Shown: positions 15,530 through 23,637 of the stretch, in pieces
Layout of the letters: each line of letters begins with the position of its first letter
Numbering within the stretch: position 1 is the first letter of the stretch
Origin: Canibacter zhoujuaniae
Lineage (GTDB): Bacteria > Actinomycetota > Actinomycetes > Actinomycetales > Microbacteriaceae
Reading direction: 5' to 3'
Length of the DNA stretch: 64,000 nucleotides
Assembly (NCBI RefSeq): GCF_011752005.1
Contig: NZ_JAAIJZ010000001.1
Coordinates: forward strand, 1-64,000
Notes under the pieces: model-generated
Databases searched by the model: none
What the model saw: the letters and a program-made list of their open reading frames with translations, nothing else
Told to the model about the DNA's origin: nothing
Translations under genes and position numbers: made by a program

Positions 15530-16306
15530 ATGGGTAGCGCATCACGCGAAGCATTAGCAAAAGTAGTAAAACTGTTAGACGGCCCGGTTGCGGAGGCCGC
15601 CGGTGCAGAGCTACTGTCTGCTGCCGAAGAACTGCGCAGCAATCAGCAACTTAGCGCAGCTCTAATCGATAACGCTGCTTCTGTTGCAGATAAGGCAACG
15701 CTGGTTAGCCGCGTTTTCGGCGGCTTTAGTGGGAGCGCCCGCAGCGTGCTCATTGAAGCAACCGGTGAGCGTTGGTCTAACGCCGCTGAGTTTGCAGCCG
15801 GTATTGAAGAGCTGGGCATTCGAGCTGTTGCTGCTACCGATCGCGACCTCAGCGATGAACTCATTGCAGTCGCTAACGTAGTCGATAGCAGCCACGATCT
15901 CGAGCTGAACCTGGGCAGCAAACTTGCAGACCCAACCGCCAAAACGGCTGCCGCAAAGCAGCTTTTTGGTAATAAAGTTTCTGCTGGTGCTTTGACCGTG
16001 GTAACCCATCTGGTGAGCAACCCAGCGGGTGGTCGTCTCAGCCCTGCTCTGCGTGAGGCAGCGCGTGTTGCTGCTGATCAGACAGGTGCCACACTGGCTA
16101 CCGTTACCGCAGCGGCTCCGCTTGATGCCGAACGCCTGGAGCGTCTCGGCCGAGCCTTGACCCGTATTGCTGGTCGTCAAGTCAAGATCAGCACCATCAT
16201 TGACCCGACCCTGGTTGGTGGGCTCCGCGTTCAAATTGCCGATGAAATAATCGACGGCAGCGTGAGCGCGCGACTCGACGACCTTCGACTTCAGCTGGCC
16301 GGTTAA
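15530..16306 (+). CDS. atpH: ATP synthase F1 subunit delta
   Basis: Connects the top of F1 to the b stalk. At 258 residues it is longer than the E. coli protein (about 177), as is usual in actinobacteria. The C-terminal OSCP motif is present (R-Q-V-K-I-S-T-I-I-D-P-T-L-V-G-G). It is tightly packed after atpF (2 bases) and separated from atpA by 51 bases with a hairpin. Confidence 0.94.
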   Translation: MGSASREALAKVVKLLDGPVAEAAGAELLSAAEELRSNQQLSAALIDNAASVADKATLVSRVFGGFSGSARSVLIEATGERWSNAAEFAAGIEELGIRAVAATDRDLSDELIAVANVVDSSHDLELNLGSKLADPTAKTAAAKQLFGNKVSAGALTVVTHLVSNPAGGRLSPALREAARVAADQTGATLATVTAAAPLDAERLERLGRALTRIAGRQVKISTIIDPTLVGGLRVQIADEIIDGSVSARLDDLRLQLAG

Positions 16307-16319
16307 GGCAGCACAACCA

Positions 16320-16340
16320 CGACCCGATTATTGCGGGTCG
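16320..16340 (+). other. Intercistronic hairpin between atpH and atpA
   Basis: CGACCCG-ATTATTG-CGGGTCG: a perfect 7-bp GC-rich stem with a 7-base loop, ending 5 bases before the GAGGAA of atpA. No U-run, so not a normal terminator. Confidence 0.6.
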
Positions 16341-16357
16341 AGACTAGAGGAAACGAA

Positions 16358-17986
16358 ATGGCAGAACTCTCAATCAGCCCCGATGAGATTCGCGATGCGC
16401 TGAAAGATTTCGCAGCATCATATGAGCCTGCGGCGGTCGAGAAGACTGAGGTAGGCACCGTTGTTGACGCTGCAGACGGCATCGCACACGTTGAGGGCCT
16501 TCCTAACGTAATGGCTAACGAACTTGTTCGTTTCGCCGACGGCACCCTGGGCCTTGCACAAAACCTTGAAGAAAACGAGCTTGGCGTCGTTGTGCTCGGT
16601 GACTTTACCGGCATCGAAGAGGGTCAGCAGGTTACCCGCACCGGCGAGGTGCTCTCAGTTCCGGTTGGTGAGGGCTACCTTGGGCGCGTTGTTGATCCGC
16701 TCGGTAACCCGATTGACGGCCTCGGTGAGATCACCGGTGTAGAAGGACGTCGTGCGCTCGAGCTGCAGGCTCCTGGCGTAATGCAGCGTAAGTCAGTGCA
16801 TGAGCCGCTGCAGACCGGTATCAAGGCTATCGACGCAATGATTCCAGTAGGCCGTGGTCAGCGTCAGTTGATTATCGGTGACCGCCAGACGGGTAAAACC
16901 GCGATTGCAATTGACACCATCATCAACCAGAAAGCTAACTGGGAATCAGGTGATGTAAACAAGCAGGTGCGCTGCATTTACGTTGCAATCGGTCAGAAGG
17001 GTTCAACCATCGCTGCCGTAAAGGGTGCGCTGGAGGAAGCTGGCGCGATGGAGTACACCACCATCGTCGCTTCGCCCGCATCTGATCCTGCTGGCTTTAA
17101 GTACCTCGCGCCTTACACCGGTTCTGCGATCGGGCAGCACTGGATGTACGGCGGCAAGCACGTGCTTATTGTGTTCGACGATCTTTCAAAGCAGGCTGAG
17201 GCATACCGTGCAGTGTCCCTGCTGCTGCGCCGCCCACCAGGCCGTGAAGCATACCCAGGTGACGTTTTCTACCTGCACTCACGTCTGCTAGAGCGTTGTG
17301 CAAAGCTCTCTGATGAGCTCGGCGCTGGCTCAATGACCGGTCTGCCAATCATCGAGACCAAGGCAAACGACGTATCAGCGTACATTCCGACCAACGTAAT
17401 TTCTATTACCGACGGCCAGATCTTCCTGCAGTCAGACCTGTTTAACTCAAACCAGCGTCCGGCAGTAGATGTGGGTATTTCGGTTTCTCGTGTTGGTGGT
17501 GACGCACAGGTTAAGTCGATTAAGAAGGTTTCAGGTACTTTGAAGCTTGAGCTCGCACAGTACCGTGCACTCGAGGCCTTCGCTATGTTCGCTTCAGACC
17601 TTGATGCTGCAAGCCGTCGTCAGCTTGAGCGTGGTGCTCGTCTGACCGAGCTCCTGAAGCAGCCGCAGTACTCTCCGTACTCGGTTGAGGAGCAGGTGGT
17701 TTCTATTTGGGCAGGCACCAACGGCAAGCTTGATGAGGTTCCTGTAGCGGATATCCTCCGCTTCGAGCGTGAGTTCCTCGACTACCTCGGGCGCAACTCA
17801 AACGCACTGAGCACTCTACGCGAGACCAACGTGCTTGAAGATGAAACTGTTGCTGAAATCAGCGCGCAGATCGATAAATTCAAGAGCGAGTTCCGCACCT
17901 CTGAAGGCAAAAGTCTGAACGAGAAGTTCGACGCGATCGATGCCGATGAGATTAAACAGGAACAGCTGGTCGTAAAGAAAAAGTAA
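16358..17986 (+). CDS. atpA: ATP synthase F1 subunit alpha
   Basis: Non-catalytic nucleotide-binding subunit of the alpha3-beta3 head. The 542-residue protein has the P-loop G-D-R-Q-T-G-K-T (K180) and the arginine-finger region V-G-L-S-like segment (here V-G-I-S-V-S-R-V-G-G). I took the ATG at 16358, preceded by GAGGAAACG; an in-frame TTG at 16331 lies inside the hairpin and would add nine unlikely residues. Confidence 0.97.
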   Translation: MAELSISPDEIRDALKDFAASYEPAAVEKTEVGTVVDAADGIAHVEGLPNVMANELVRFADGTLGLAQNLEENELGVVVLGDFTGIEEGQQVTRTGEVLSVPVGEGYLGRVVDPLGNPIDGLGEITGVEGRRALELQAPGVMQRKSVHEPLQTGIKAIDAMIPVGRGQRQLIIGDRQTGKTAIAIDTIINQKANWESGDVNKQVRCIYVAIGQKGSTIAAVKGALEEAGAMEYTTIVASPASDPAGFKYLAPYTGSAIGQHWMYGGKHVLIVFDDLSKQAEAYRAVSLLLRRPPGREAYPGDVFYLHSRLLERCAKLSDELGAGSMTGLPIIETKANDVSAYIPTNVISITDGQIFLQSDLFNSNQRPAVDVGISVSRVGGDAQVKSIKKVSGTLKLELAQYRALEAFAMFASDLDAASRRQLERGARLTELLKQPQYSPYSVEEQVVSIWAGTNGKLDEVPVADILRFEREFLDYLGRNSNALSTLRETNVLEDETVAEISAQIDKFKSEFRTSEGKSLNEKFDAIDADEIKQEQLVVKKK

Positions 17987-17992
17987 GTTTTG

Positions 17993-18023
17993 TGTGGGAG
18001 GGGTAACTAAGCTCCCTCCCACA
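17993..18023 (+). other. Long hairpin between atpA and atpG
   Basis: TGTGGGAGGG and CCCTCCCACA pair perfectly over 10 bp around an 11-base loop, starting 6 bases after the atpA stop. It is followed by TCTAAAC rather than a U-run, so partial attenuation, RNase-defined processing or stabilisation is more likely than full termination. Confidence 0.7.
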
Positions 18024-18060
18024 TCTAAACTAAGTAGTCAAAACAAAGCACAGGAGAGAC

Positions 18061-18945
18061 ATGGGAGCGCAACTTCGGGTCTACCGCCAGAAAATTCGTT
18101 CTGCGCAGACGACCAAGAAGATCACCCGTGCGATGGAGCTCATCGCGGCGTCTCGCATTCAGAAGGCGAAGGCTCGTGTTGAAGCCTCTACGCCTTACGC
18201 GAAAGCGATTACCCGCGCAGTGTCAGCCGTTGCAAACCACTCAAACCAGGATCATCCGCTGGTGACTGAGGCCGAAAATATTGTCCGCGCTGCGGTCGTG
18301 ATTTTCACCTCGGATCGCGGTCTTGCTGGCGCCTTCAACTCGCAAGTACTCCGTGAAGCAGAAGAGCTGGCTGAGCGTCTCCGTGGTGAGGGCAAGGAAG
18401 TTGTCTACTATCTCATCGGCCGTAAAGCTGTTGGATACTTCAGTTTCCGTAACCGTCCCGCGGTGCGCACCTGGATTGGTGAAACTGAAAACCCAAGCTT
18501 CGAACTTGCCAAAGAGGTGAGTGATGCGGTGCTGGAAGCTTACGCCACTGACGCTGCGTCCGGTGGTGTGCAGGAGATTCACTTAGTACACAACCGCCTG
18601 ATCAGCATGGTGAGTCAGTTGCCGCAGGTTGTGCGTCTCTTGCCGCTTGAGCTGGTTGAGGGAGACTCGGATGAGAGCAGTCTAGATCCGCTGTACGCAT
18701 TTGAGCCGGATCCAGAGACCGTGCTCGATGCTTTGTTGCCCGCCTACATCGAATCTCGTATTTTCAATGCGATGCTCGAGTCTGCCGCTGCGAAGCACGC
18801 AGCAACCCAGAAGGCAATGAAGTCTGCAACTGATAACGCAGACGCTCTGATCCGTGACTACACCCGACTTGCTAACAACGCTCGTCAGGCTGAAATTACC
18901 CAGCAGATTTCTGAGATCGTCGGCGGCGCTGACGCGCTGTCATAA
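18061..18945 (+). CDS. atpG: ATP synthase F1 subunit gamma
   Basis: Central rotating shaft of the enzyme. The 294-residue protein begins with the conserved R-V-Y-R-Q-K-I-R-S-A helix and K-I-T-R-A-M-E segment and ends with the long C-terminal helix (A-R-Q-A-E-I-T-Q-Q-I-S-E-I-V-G-G-A). The ATG follows AGGAGAG. It lies between atpA and atpD as usual, 23 bases before atpD. Confidence 0.96.
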   Translation: MGAQLRVYRQKIRSAQTTKKITRAMELIAASRIQKAKARVEASTPYAKAITRAVSAVANHSNQDHPLVTEAENIVRAAVVIFTSDRGLAGAFNSQVLREAEELAERLRGEGKEVVYYLIGRKAVGYFSFRNRPAVRTWIGETENPSFELAKEVSDAVLEAYATDAASGGVQEIHLVHNRLISMVSQLPQVVRLLPLELVEGDSDESSLDPLYAFEPDPETVLDALLPAYIESRIFNAMLESAAAKHAATQKAMKSATDNADALIRDYTRLANNARQAEITQQISEIVGGADALS

Positions 18946-18968
18946 GCCCACTAAGAAAGCATAAAGAA

Positions 18969-20417
18969 ATGACTAATACTGCAGAGCAGACCCAGACTGT
19001 GGGTCGTATTGCCCGCGTAACCGGTCCCGTCGTCGACATCGAGTTCCCGCACGACGCGATCCCAGGTGTTTACAACGCTCTGGAAACCACCGTTAGCCTC
19101 GGTGAGGGGCAGGAAGAATTTAAACTCGTTCTCGAGGTTGCACAGCACCTCGGTGACAACCTGATTCGCGCGATTGCTTTGAAGCCGACCGATGGTCTCG
19201 TGCGCGGCCAGGAAGTGCGCGATACCGGTAGTCCAATCACCGTGCCAGTTGGTGACGTCACCAAGGGTAAGGTGTTCAACGTAACCGGTGATGTGCTCAA
19301 CCTGCCTGAGGGTGAGACTCTTGAGGTTACCGAACGTTGGAGCATCCACCGCGAGCCACCAGCTTTCGATCAGCTTGAGTCAAAGACACAGCTCTTCGAG
19401 ACCGGTATTAAATCTATTGACCTGCTAACCCCGTACGTGCAGGGTGGCAAGATCGGTCTGTTCGGTGGTGCCGGTGTTGGTAAGACCGTGCTTATTCAGG
19501 AGATGATCCAGCGTGTAGCGCAGGATCACGGTGGTGTGTCGGTGTTCGCTGGTGTTGGTGAGCGCACCCGTGAGGGTAACGACCTGATCCACGAAATGGA
19601 AGACGCCGGTGTGTTTGACAAGACCGCACTCGTGTTCGGTCAGATGGACGAGCCACCTGGCACCCGTCTGCGCGTTGCACTGTCAGCGCTGACCATGGCT
19701 GAGTACTTCCGTGACGTGCAGAAGCAGGACGTGCTGCTCTTTATCGACAACATCTTCCGTTTCACACAGGCCGGTTCTGAGGTGTCAACGCTGCTTGGTC
19801 GCATGCCATCTGCTGTGGGCTACCAGCCTAACCTTGCTGACGAGATGGGTATCCTCCAGGAGCGCATTACCTCTACCCGCGGTCACTCAATTACCTCACT
19901 GCAGGCAATTTACGTGCCGGCTGACGACTACACCGATCCGGCACCAGCGACCACCTTCGCGCACCTTGACGCAACCACTGAGTTGTCACGTGAAATTGCG
20001 TCTAAGGGCTTGTACCCGGCGATTGATCCGCTGACTTCAACCTCTCGTATTCTCGACCCACGCTACTTGGGTGAGGATCACTACCGCGTTGCAACCAGCG
20101 TGAAGCAGATTCTCCAGAAGAACAAAGAACTCCAAGAAATCATCGCGATTCTCGGTGTTGATGAGCTGTCTGAAGAAGACAAGATTACCGTTGCACGTGC
20201 GCGTCGTATCGAGCAGTTCCTGTCACAGAACACATACATGGCGAAGAAATTCACCGGTGTTGAAGGTTCAACCGTGCCGCTTAAGGAGACCATCGAGTCG
20301 TTCGATGCGATCGTTAAGGGCGAGTTTGACCACGTGGCAGAGCAGGCATTCTTTAACGTCGGTGGTATCAGCGACGTTGAAGAAAAGTGGGCAAAGATTC
20401 AGAAGGAGAACGGCTAA
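18969..20417 (+). CDS. atpD: ATP synthase F1 subunit beta
   Basis: Catalytic subunit that makes ATP. The 482-residue protein has the Walker A loop G-G-A-G-V-G-K-T (K172), the catalytic glutamate in G-V-G-E-R-T-R-E-G-N, Walker B L-L-F-I-D-N-I, and the D-E-L-S-E-E-D segment, the counterpart of the DELSEED lever, near the C-terminus. The atpC start is 2 bases after its stop. Confidence 0.98.
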   Translation: MTNTAEQTQTVGRIARVTGPVVDIEFPHDAIPGVYNALETTVSLGEGQEEFKLVLEVAQHLGDNLIRAIALKPTDGLVRGQEVRDTGSPITVPVGDVTKGKVFNVTGDVLNLPEGETLEVTERWSIHREPPAFDQLESKTQLFETGIKSIDLLTPYVQGGKIGLFGGAGVGKTVLIQEMIQRVAQDHGGVSVFAGVGERTREGNDLIHEMEDAGVFDKTALVFGQMDEPPGTRLRVALSALTMAEYFRDVQKQDVLLFIDNIFRFTQAGSEVSTLLGRMPSAVGYQPNLADEMGILQERITSTRGHSITSLQAIYVPADDYTDPAPATTFAHLDATTELSREIASKGLYPAIDPLTSTSRILDPRYLGEDHYRVATSVKQILQKNKELQEIIAILGVDELSEEDKITVARARRIEQFLSQNTYMAKKFTGVEGSTVPLKETIESFDAIVKGEFDHVAEQAFFNVGGISDVEEKWAKIQKENG

Positions 20418-20419
20418 TC

Positions 20420-20683
20420 ATGGCCCTTCTGCACGTTAGCGTTGTAGCCGCGGATCGCGAGATTTGGGTCGGTGAAGCTAAGCAGGTTAGCGCAAAAACC
20501 AGCGAGGGTGAAATTGGTATCCTCGCAGGGCACGAGCCGGTGCTTGCGACGCTCGCTCACGGCGAAGTGCGCGTTACCACAGCCAACGGTGAAAAGATCG
20601 TTGTTGATGCTGAGGGGGGCTTCTTCTCAGTAGATCACGATCAGGTTCAGGTGGTTGCGGGGCGCGCAGCTCTCGTCGCCTAG
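20420..20683 (+). CDS. atpC: ATP synthase F1 subunit epsilon, short form
   Basis: Binds the rotor shaft. Only 87 residues: the N-terminal beta-sandwich (G-E-I-G-I-L-A-G-H-E-P) is complete, but the C-terminal two-helix domain that inhibits ATP hydrolysis in E. coli is absent. The ATG at 20420 is 2 bases after the atpD stop, with AAGGAG upstream. The loss of the inhibitory arm suggests that ATPase control in this organism relies on other means. Followed by a strong terminator. Confidence 0.95.
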   Translation: MALLHVSVVAADREIWVGEAKQVSAKTSEGEIGILAGHEPVLATLAHGEVRVTTANGEKIVVDAEGGFFSVDHDQVQVVAGRAALVA

Positions 20684-20700
20684 TCACTCTAATTACTTCA

Positions 20701-20739
20701 AAAATCCGTCGTTGCTTATCCAGGCAACGGCGGATTTTT
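20701..20739 (+). terminator. Intrinsic terminator of the atp operon
   Basis: A 15-bp stem with one G-U pair (AAAATCCGTCGTTGC against GCAACGGCGGATTTT), an 8-base loop and a T-run after it. Starts 17 bases after the atpC stop. Confidence 0.9.
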
Positions 20740-20785
20740 GTGTGTGCCGAATATAAAGCACGGGTGATCGTTAGTGCGCGCTCCA

Positions 20786-20791
20786 TAAAAT
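20786..20791 (+). promoter_or_regulatory. Candidate -10 box of yaaA (leaderless)
   Basis: TAAAAT, then 6 bases, then the GTG at 20798. No Shine-Dalgarno; a transcript starting at the GTG is likely. Confidence 0.45.
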
Positions 20792-20797
20792 ATAAGA

Positions 20798-21634
20798 GTG
20801 TTAGTTCTTTTACCACCATCAGAGACTAAGAACACTGCTGCACCCGACGCTCAGGTGCCGGACAGTGCCATTATTGCCGCAGCTTTACAAACCGCAAAGT
20901 TAGAGCCCACCCATAGGCGAGTAAAACGTGCGCTGGTGCAACTGACTAAACAGCCGGATAGCGCAGCGCATAAAACCCTTAAATTGAAGCCTGGCAAAGC
21001 CGCCGAAGAGGCCTTCGCAGCTAATCGGCAGCTAACAGCTCGGGCGCACCCAACACCACTAATGCCAGCTATTTTGCGATACACAGGTGTTGTTTATGAC
21101 CACCTTGATTTTTCTTCGCTCAACCAGGCTGCAAAAAAATGGGTGAGTGACAGTGTTGCGATCCAGTCTGCTCTTTACGGGTTGACGCCTGCGGCAGAGC
21201 CGATAGCGAACTACCGTCTCAGCGCAGGAAGCGCCCTCCCGGAGTTAGAGGGAAGCCTAAAACGTGTGTGGCGAGAAGCACATGCGCAGCTAAACTGGCC
21301 CGCCGTCGAATTCGTGCTTGATTTGCGTTCTAACGATTATGTTGCCCTAGCACCGGTGCCGGAGAATGTAACGCTTGTTACAATTCGCGTTGCGCAGCGT
21401 TCGGCAGCGGGGGAGATAAAAGCACTGAACCACTTTAATAAAGCAGCAAAAGGTGCTCTAGTGCGGAAGCTGGCTGAAACAGGCGCCAGTTTTACCACGA
21501 TCGCTGAATTTGAGCAGTGGATTAGAGACAAGAGTGGTCTTGAGATTAAGGCAGACGGAGAGGGCGCTGGTTTAGACCACAACCAGCACATATACACGTT
21601 GATCACCGAGTTGGGGGCGCCGCAGCAGAAGTAG
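20798..21634 (+). CDS. yaaA: YaaA-family (UPF0246) peroxide stress protein
   Basis: The 278-residue protein has the hallmarks of the YaaA/DUF328 family: the N-terminal L-P-P-S-E-T-K motif, the Y-x-G-V-V-Y-D-H-L strand, the Y-R-L motif and the late F-N-K-A-A-K-G-x-L-x-R segment. In E. coli YaaA lowers free iron and DNA damage under peroxide stress. The GTG start gives M-L-V-L-L-P-P-S-E, matching the family's normal N-terminus exactly; it lacks a Shine-Dalgarno and seems leaderless. It stands alone between the atp terminator and a phosphatase gene. Confidence 0.9.
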   Translation: MLVLLPPSETKNTAAPDAQVPDSAIIAAALQTAKLEPTHRRVKRALVQLTKQPDSAAHKTLKLKPGKAAEEAFAANRQLTARAHPTPLMPAILRYTGVVYDHLDFSSLNQAAKKWVSDSVAIQSALYGLTPAAEPIANYRLSAGSALPELEGSLKRVWREAHAQLNWPAVEFVLDLRSNDYVALAPVPENVTLVTIRVAQRSAAGEIKALNHFNKAAKGALVRKLAETGASFTTIAEFEQWIRDKSGLEIKADGEGAGLDHNQHIYTLITELGAPQQK

Positions 21635-21656
21635 TGTGCGGCTGAGGCGAAACCGC

Positions 21657-21662
21657 TAGAAT
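21657..21662 (+). promoter_or_regulatory. Candidate -10 box of the PP2C gene
   Basis: TAGAAT lies 34 bases before the ATG at 21697. The predicted start of transcription is near 21670, giving a leader of about 27 bases that contains the AAGGGGAG ribosome site. Confidence 0.45.
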
Positions 21663-21696
21663 AGTGTAGTTGATTCAGCTTATTAAGGGGAGCGAG

Positions 21697-22638
21697 ATGA
21701 CCGGCAAAGGGGAAAACGGCAGTCGAAGAAAACTGCGTTACCGTCCCGACAGCGATGTCACCATTGAACTCTCCTGGTTCGGTATTACCAACGTTGGCAT
21801 GCGGCGTGAAAATAATCAGGACGCATTTGTTGTTGCGCCCCCTATTTTTGCCGTTGCCGATGGTATGGGCGGTCACGCGGGCGGAGAAATTGCGAGCGCA
21901 GCGGTTGCGCGGCAGTTGTTTAAACTCGGTGGCCGGCAGCAGCTCACCCGCGACGATATTACCGAACAGCTAACACTGGCAGTTGCTGATATTGCGGTTG
22001 AAGCTGGTGAGGCAGCAATGAGTGCCGGCACCACTGTTACCGGTGTCTATTTCGGTGAGGTTGCAGAACACCCGAGTTGGACGGTTTTTAACATCGGTGA
22101 CTCTCGTGTTTACCAGTATTTCAAAGGATCGCTGGCGCAGGTTACCACAGATCATTCTGTCGTGCAGCATCTGGTTGATACAGGCGCGATCACCCCTGCG
22201 GAAGCTGAGGTGCACCCCCACGCGAATGTTGTGACCCGTGCGGTTGGTCTCAACGAGGCTCCGATACCAGATTCTGTAGAGCTTGCGCTGATTCCCGGCC
22301 AGCGGATTTTGATCTGCTCAGACGGTTTGACTAAAGAGCTCACCAATCTTGGTTTGCAGCACTATTTGGCAGAGGCTGAGAGTGCTGAGGCGGCCGCTAC
22401 TGTGCTGATGGAGCAGGCGCTCGAGAACGCTGGGCGAGATAATATCACCCTGATCGTTATTGAGGTGCACGCCGTTGGTGATATGCGCGACACTTCAGAT
22501 GTGTTGGTTGAGCTTCCGACTGAGAACGATGAGTCTGATGAATCTGACGCACAGCCCGATAGCGCTGCAGAGGCAGCCGCAGACGCTGAAACAGCGACGG
22601 AATCACCCGCACAAAATACCGCAGCCGAGAATTCTTAA
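21697..22638 (+). CDS. PP2C-family Ser/Thr protein phosphatase
   Basis: Mn/Mg-dependent phosphatase of the PstP type. The 313-residue protein has the metal-binding motifs E-N-N-Q-D-A-F, A-D-G-M-G-G-H-A-G-G-E, the S-D-G-L-T strand and G-R-D-N-I-T. The last 70 residues are acidic and Ala/Glu/Asp-rich, with no membrane helix, unlike mycobacterial PstP, so it is probably cytosolic. I chose ATG 21697 (AAGGGGAGCGAG upstream). The in-frame TTG at 21670 sits at the predicted transcription start and could give a minor leaderless form. Likely partner kinases are not in the window. Confidence 0.9.
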   Translation: MTGKGENGSRRKLRYRPDSDVTIELSWFGITNVGMRRENNQDAFVVAPPIFAVADGMGGHAGGEIASAAVARQLFKLGGRQQLTRDDITEQLTLAVADIAVEAGEAAMSAGTTVTGVYFGEVAEHPSWTVFNIGDSRVYQYFKGSLAQVTTDHSVVQHLVDTGAITPAEAEVHPHANVVTRAVGLNEAPIPDSVELALIPGQRILICSDGLTKELTNLGLQHYLAEAESAEAAATVLMEQALENAGRDNITLIVIEVHAVGDMRDTSDVLVELPTENDESDESDAQPDSAAEAAADAETATESPAQNTAAENS

Positions 22639-22656
22639 ATAGGCGGTGCAGAGACA

Positions 22657-23577
22657 GTGGCGTTTAACGACAACTCATCTTTTGATTCGCGAAGCGTGCG
22701 TCGTCGTTCTGGCGGAGGCGGGTTTCGCCCCTCTGGTCGGGGGGCCGCGATTGGTGGTGGCGGAGGCCTGCTGCTCTTAATAATCGGCTTCCTGTCAGTT
22801 CAGTACCTGGGAGTCGATGTCACGCAGCTTTTAAATGGCGGTGCCAGTTACGGCTCAAACTCGTATCAGCCCGCCTACCAGGATGAAGATTTTTCATGCA
22901 CCGGGGCTGAGGCAAACAGCAACCAAGATTGCCGTTTTGAGGGTGCTGCCTATACCTTAGAGCAGTATTGGGCGAAAAGCGCTGCACAGGTTGGTGTGGA
23001 ATCGTATCACGATCCAAAAACTATCCTCTACAACGGTTCAACCTCCAGTGCCTGTGGTGCTGCTTCAAACGCTGTCGGTCCGTTCTACTGCTCTGCAGAT
23101 GAGAGTATTTACATCGACGGTAATTTTTTTGAGATTTTAAAGCAGCGTTACGGTGCCCAGGGCGGGCCGCTCGCCGAAATGTATGTTCTCGCGCATGAGT
23201 GGGGTCATCACATTCAGCATTTGCAGGGTGTTTTGCGTCAGGTGGATCATCGTGACGTAGGCCCAGACAGTGGTATGGTGCGTCTTGAGCTGCAGGCAGA
23301 CTGCTATGCCGGTGCCTGGATGGGAGAAGCTTCCCAAGTTGAGGATGCCTCAGGAAATCGCGTTTTATACCCACCGACCGAAGCGGAGTTGCTGCAGACG
23401 GTTTCAGCGGCGCAAGCGGTGGGCGATGACAACATCCAGCAGCAGTCGGGCATGAGCGTTGAGCCGGAAACATTCTCGCACGGCAGCAGCGAACAGCGTG
23501 TACGTTGGTTAATGCGTGGGTATGAGAACGGCGCAACCTCCTGCGACACTTTTGCGGTTGCGGGCAATCAGTTATAG
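22657..23577 (+). CDS. Membrane-anchored YpfJ-type neutral zinc metallopeptidase
   Basis: The 306-residue protein has a Gly/Arg-rich cytosolic tail, one membrane helix (about residues 28-50, L-L-L-L-I-I-G-F-L), then an outside domain with the zinc motif H-E-W-G-H-H (H180, E181, H184) and a downstream E-L-Q-A-D-C-Y-A-G that provides the third ligand. This is the zinc_peptidase/YpfJ family; substrates are unknown. Start: GTG after a weak purine stretch, 18 bases after the phosphatase gene, so probably cotranscribed. Four cysteines in the outer domain could form disulfides. Confidence 0.88.
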   Translation: MAFNDNSSFDSRSVRRRSGGGGFRPSGRGAAIGGGGGLLLLIIGFLSVQYLGVDVTQLLNGGASYGSNSYQPAYQDEDFSCTGAEANSNQDCRFEGAAYTLEQYWAKSAAQVGVESYHDPKTILYNGSTSSACGAASNAVGPFYCSADESIYIDGNFFEILKQRYGAQGGPLAEMYVLAHEWGHHIQHLQGVLRQVDHRDVGPDSGMVRLELQADCYAGAWMGEASQVEDASGNRVLYPPTEAELLQTVSAAQAVGDDNIQQQSGMSVEPETFSHGSSEQRVRWLMRGYENGATSCDTFAVAGNQL

Positions 23578-23590
23578 CGTTTAAACGCTA
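23575..23590. terminator. 16-bp palindrome between convergent genes, weak terminator candidate
   Basis: TAGCGTTTAAACGCTA is a perfect palindrome that begins on the stop codon of the metallopeptidase gene. It can form a 5-6 bp hairpin followed by CCTGTTTTG. The gene on the other strand ends at 23638, so it may serve both directions. The stem is short. Confidence 0.4.
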
Positions 23591-23637
23591 CCTGTTTTGT
23601 GACCGTGTAGTGTCGGGAGCGCTCGCTGACGCTAAAT

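Noticed and set aside
16331..16357. Upstream TTG start for atpA
   Set aside because: Lies inside a hairpin, lacks a ribosome site and adds residues not typical of the family; ATG 16358 has GAGGAA.
21670..21696. TTG start at the predicted transcription start of the PP2C gene
   Set aside because: TAGAAT-7-TTG fits a leaderless start, but the ATG 27 bases on has a strong AAGGGGAG and gives the more usual N-terminus; kept as a possible minor form only.
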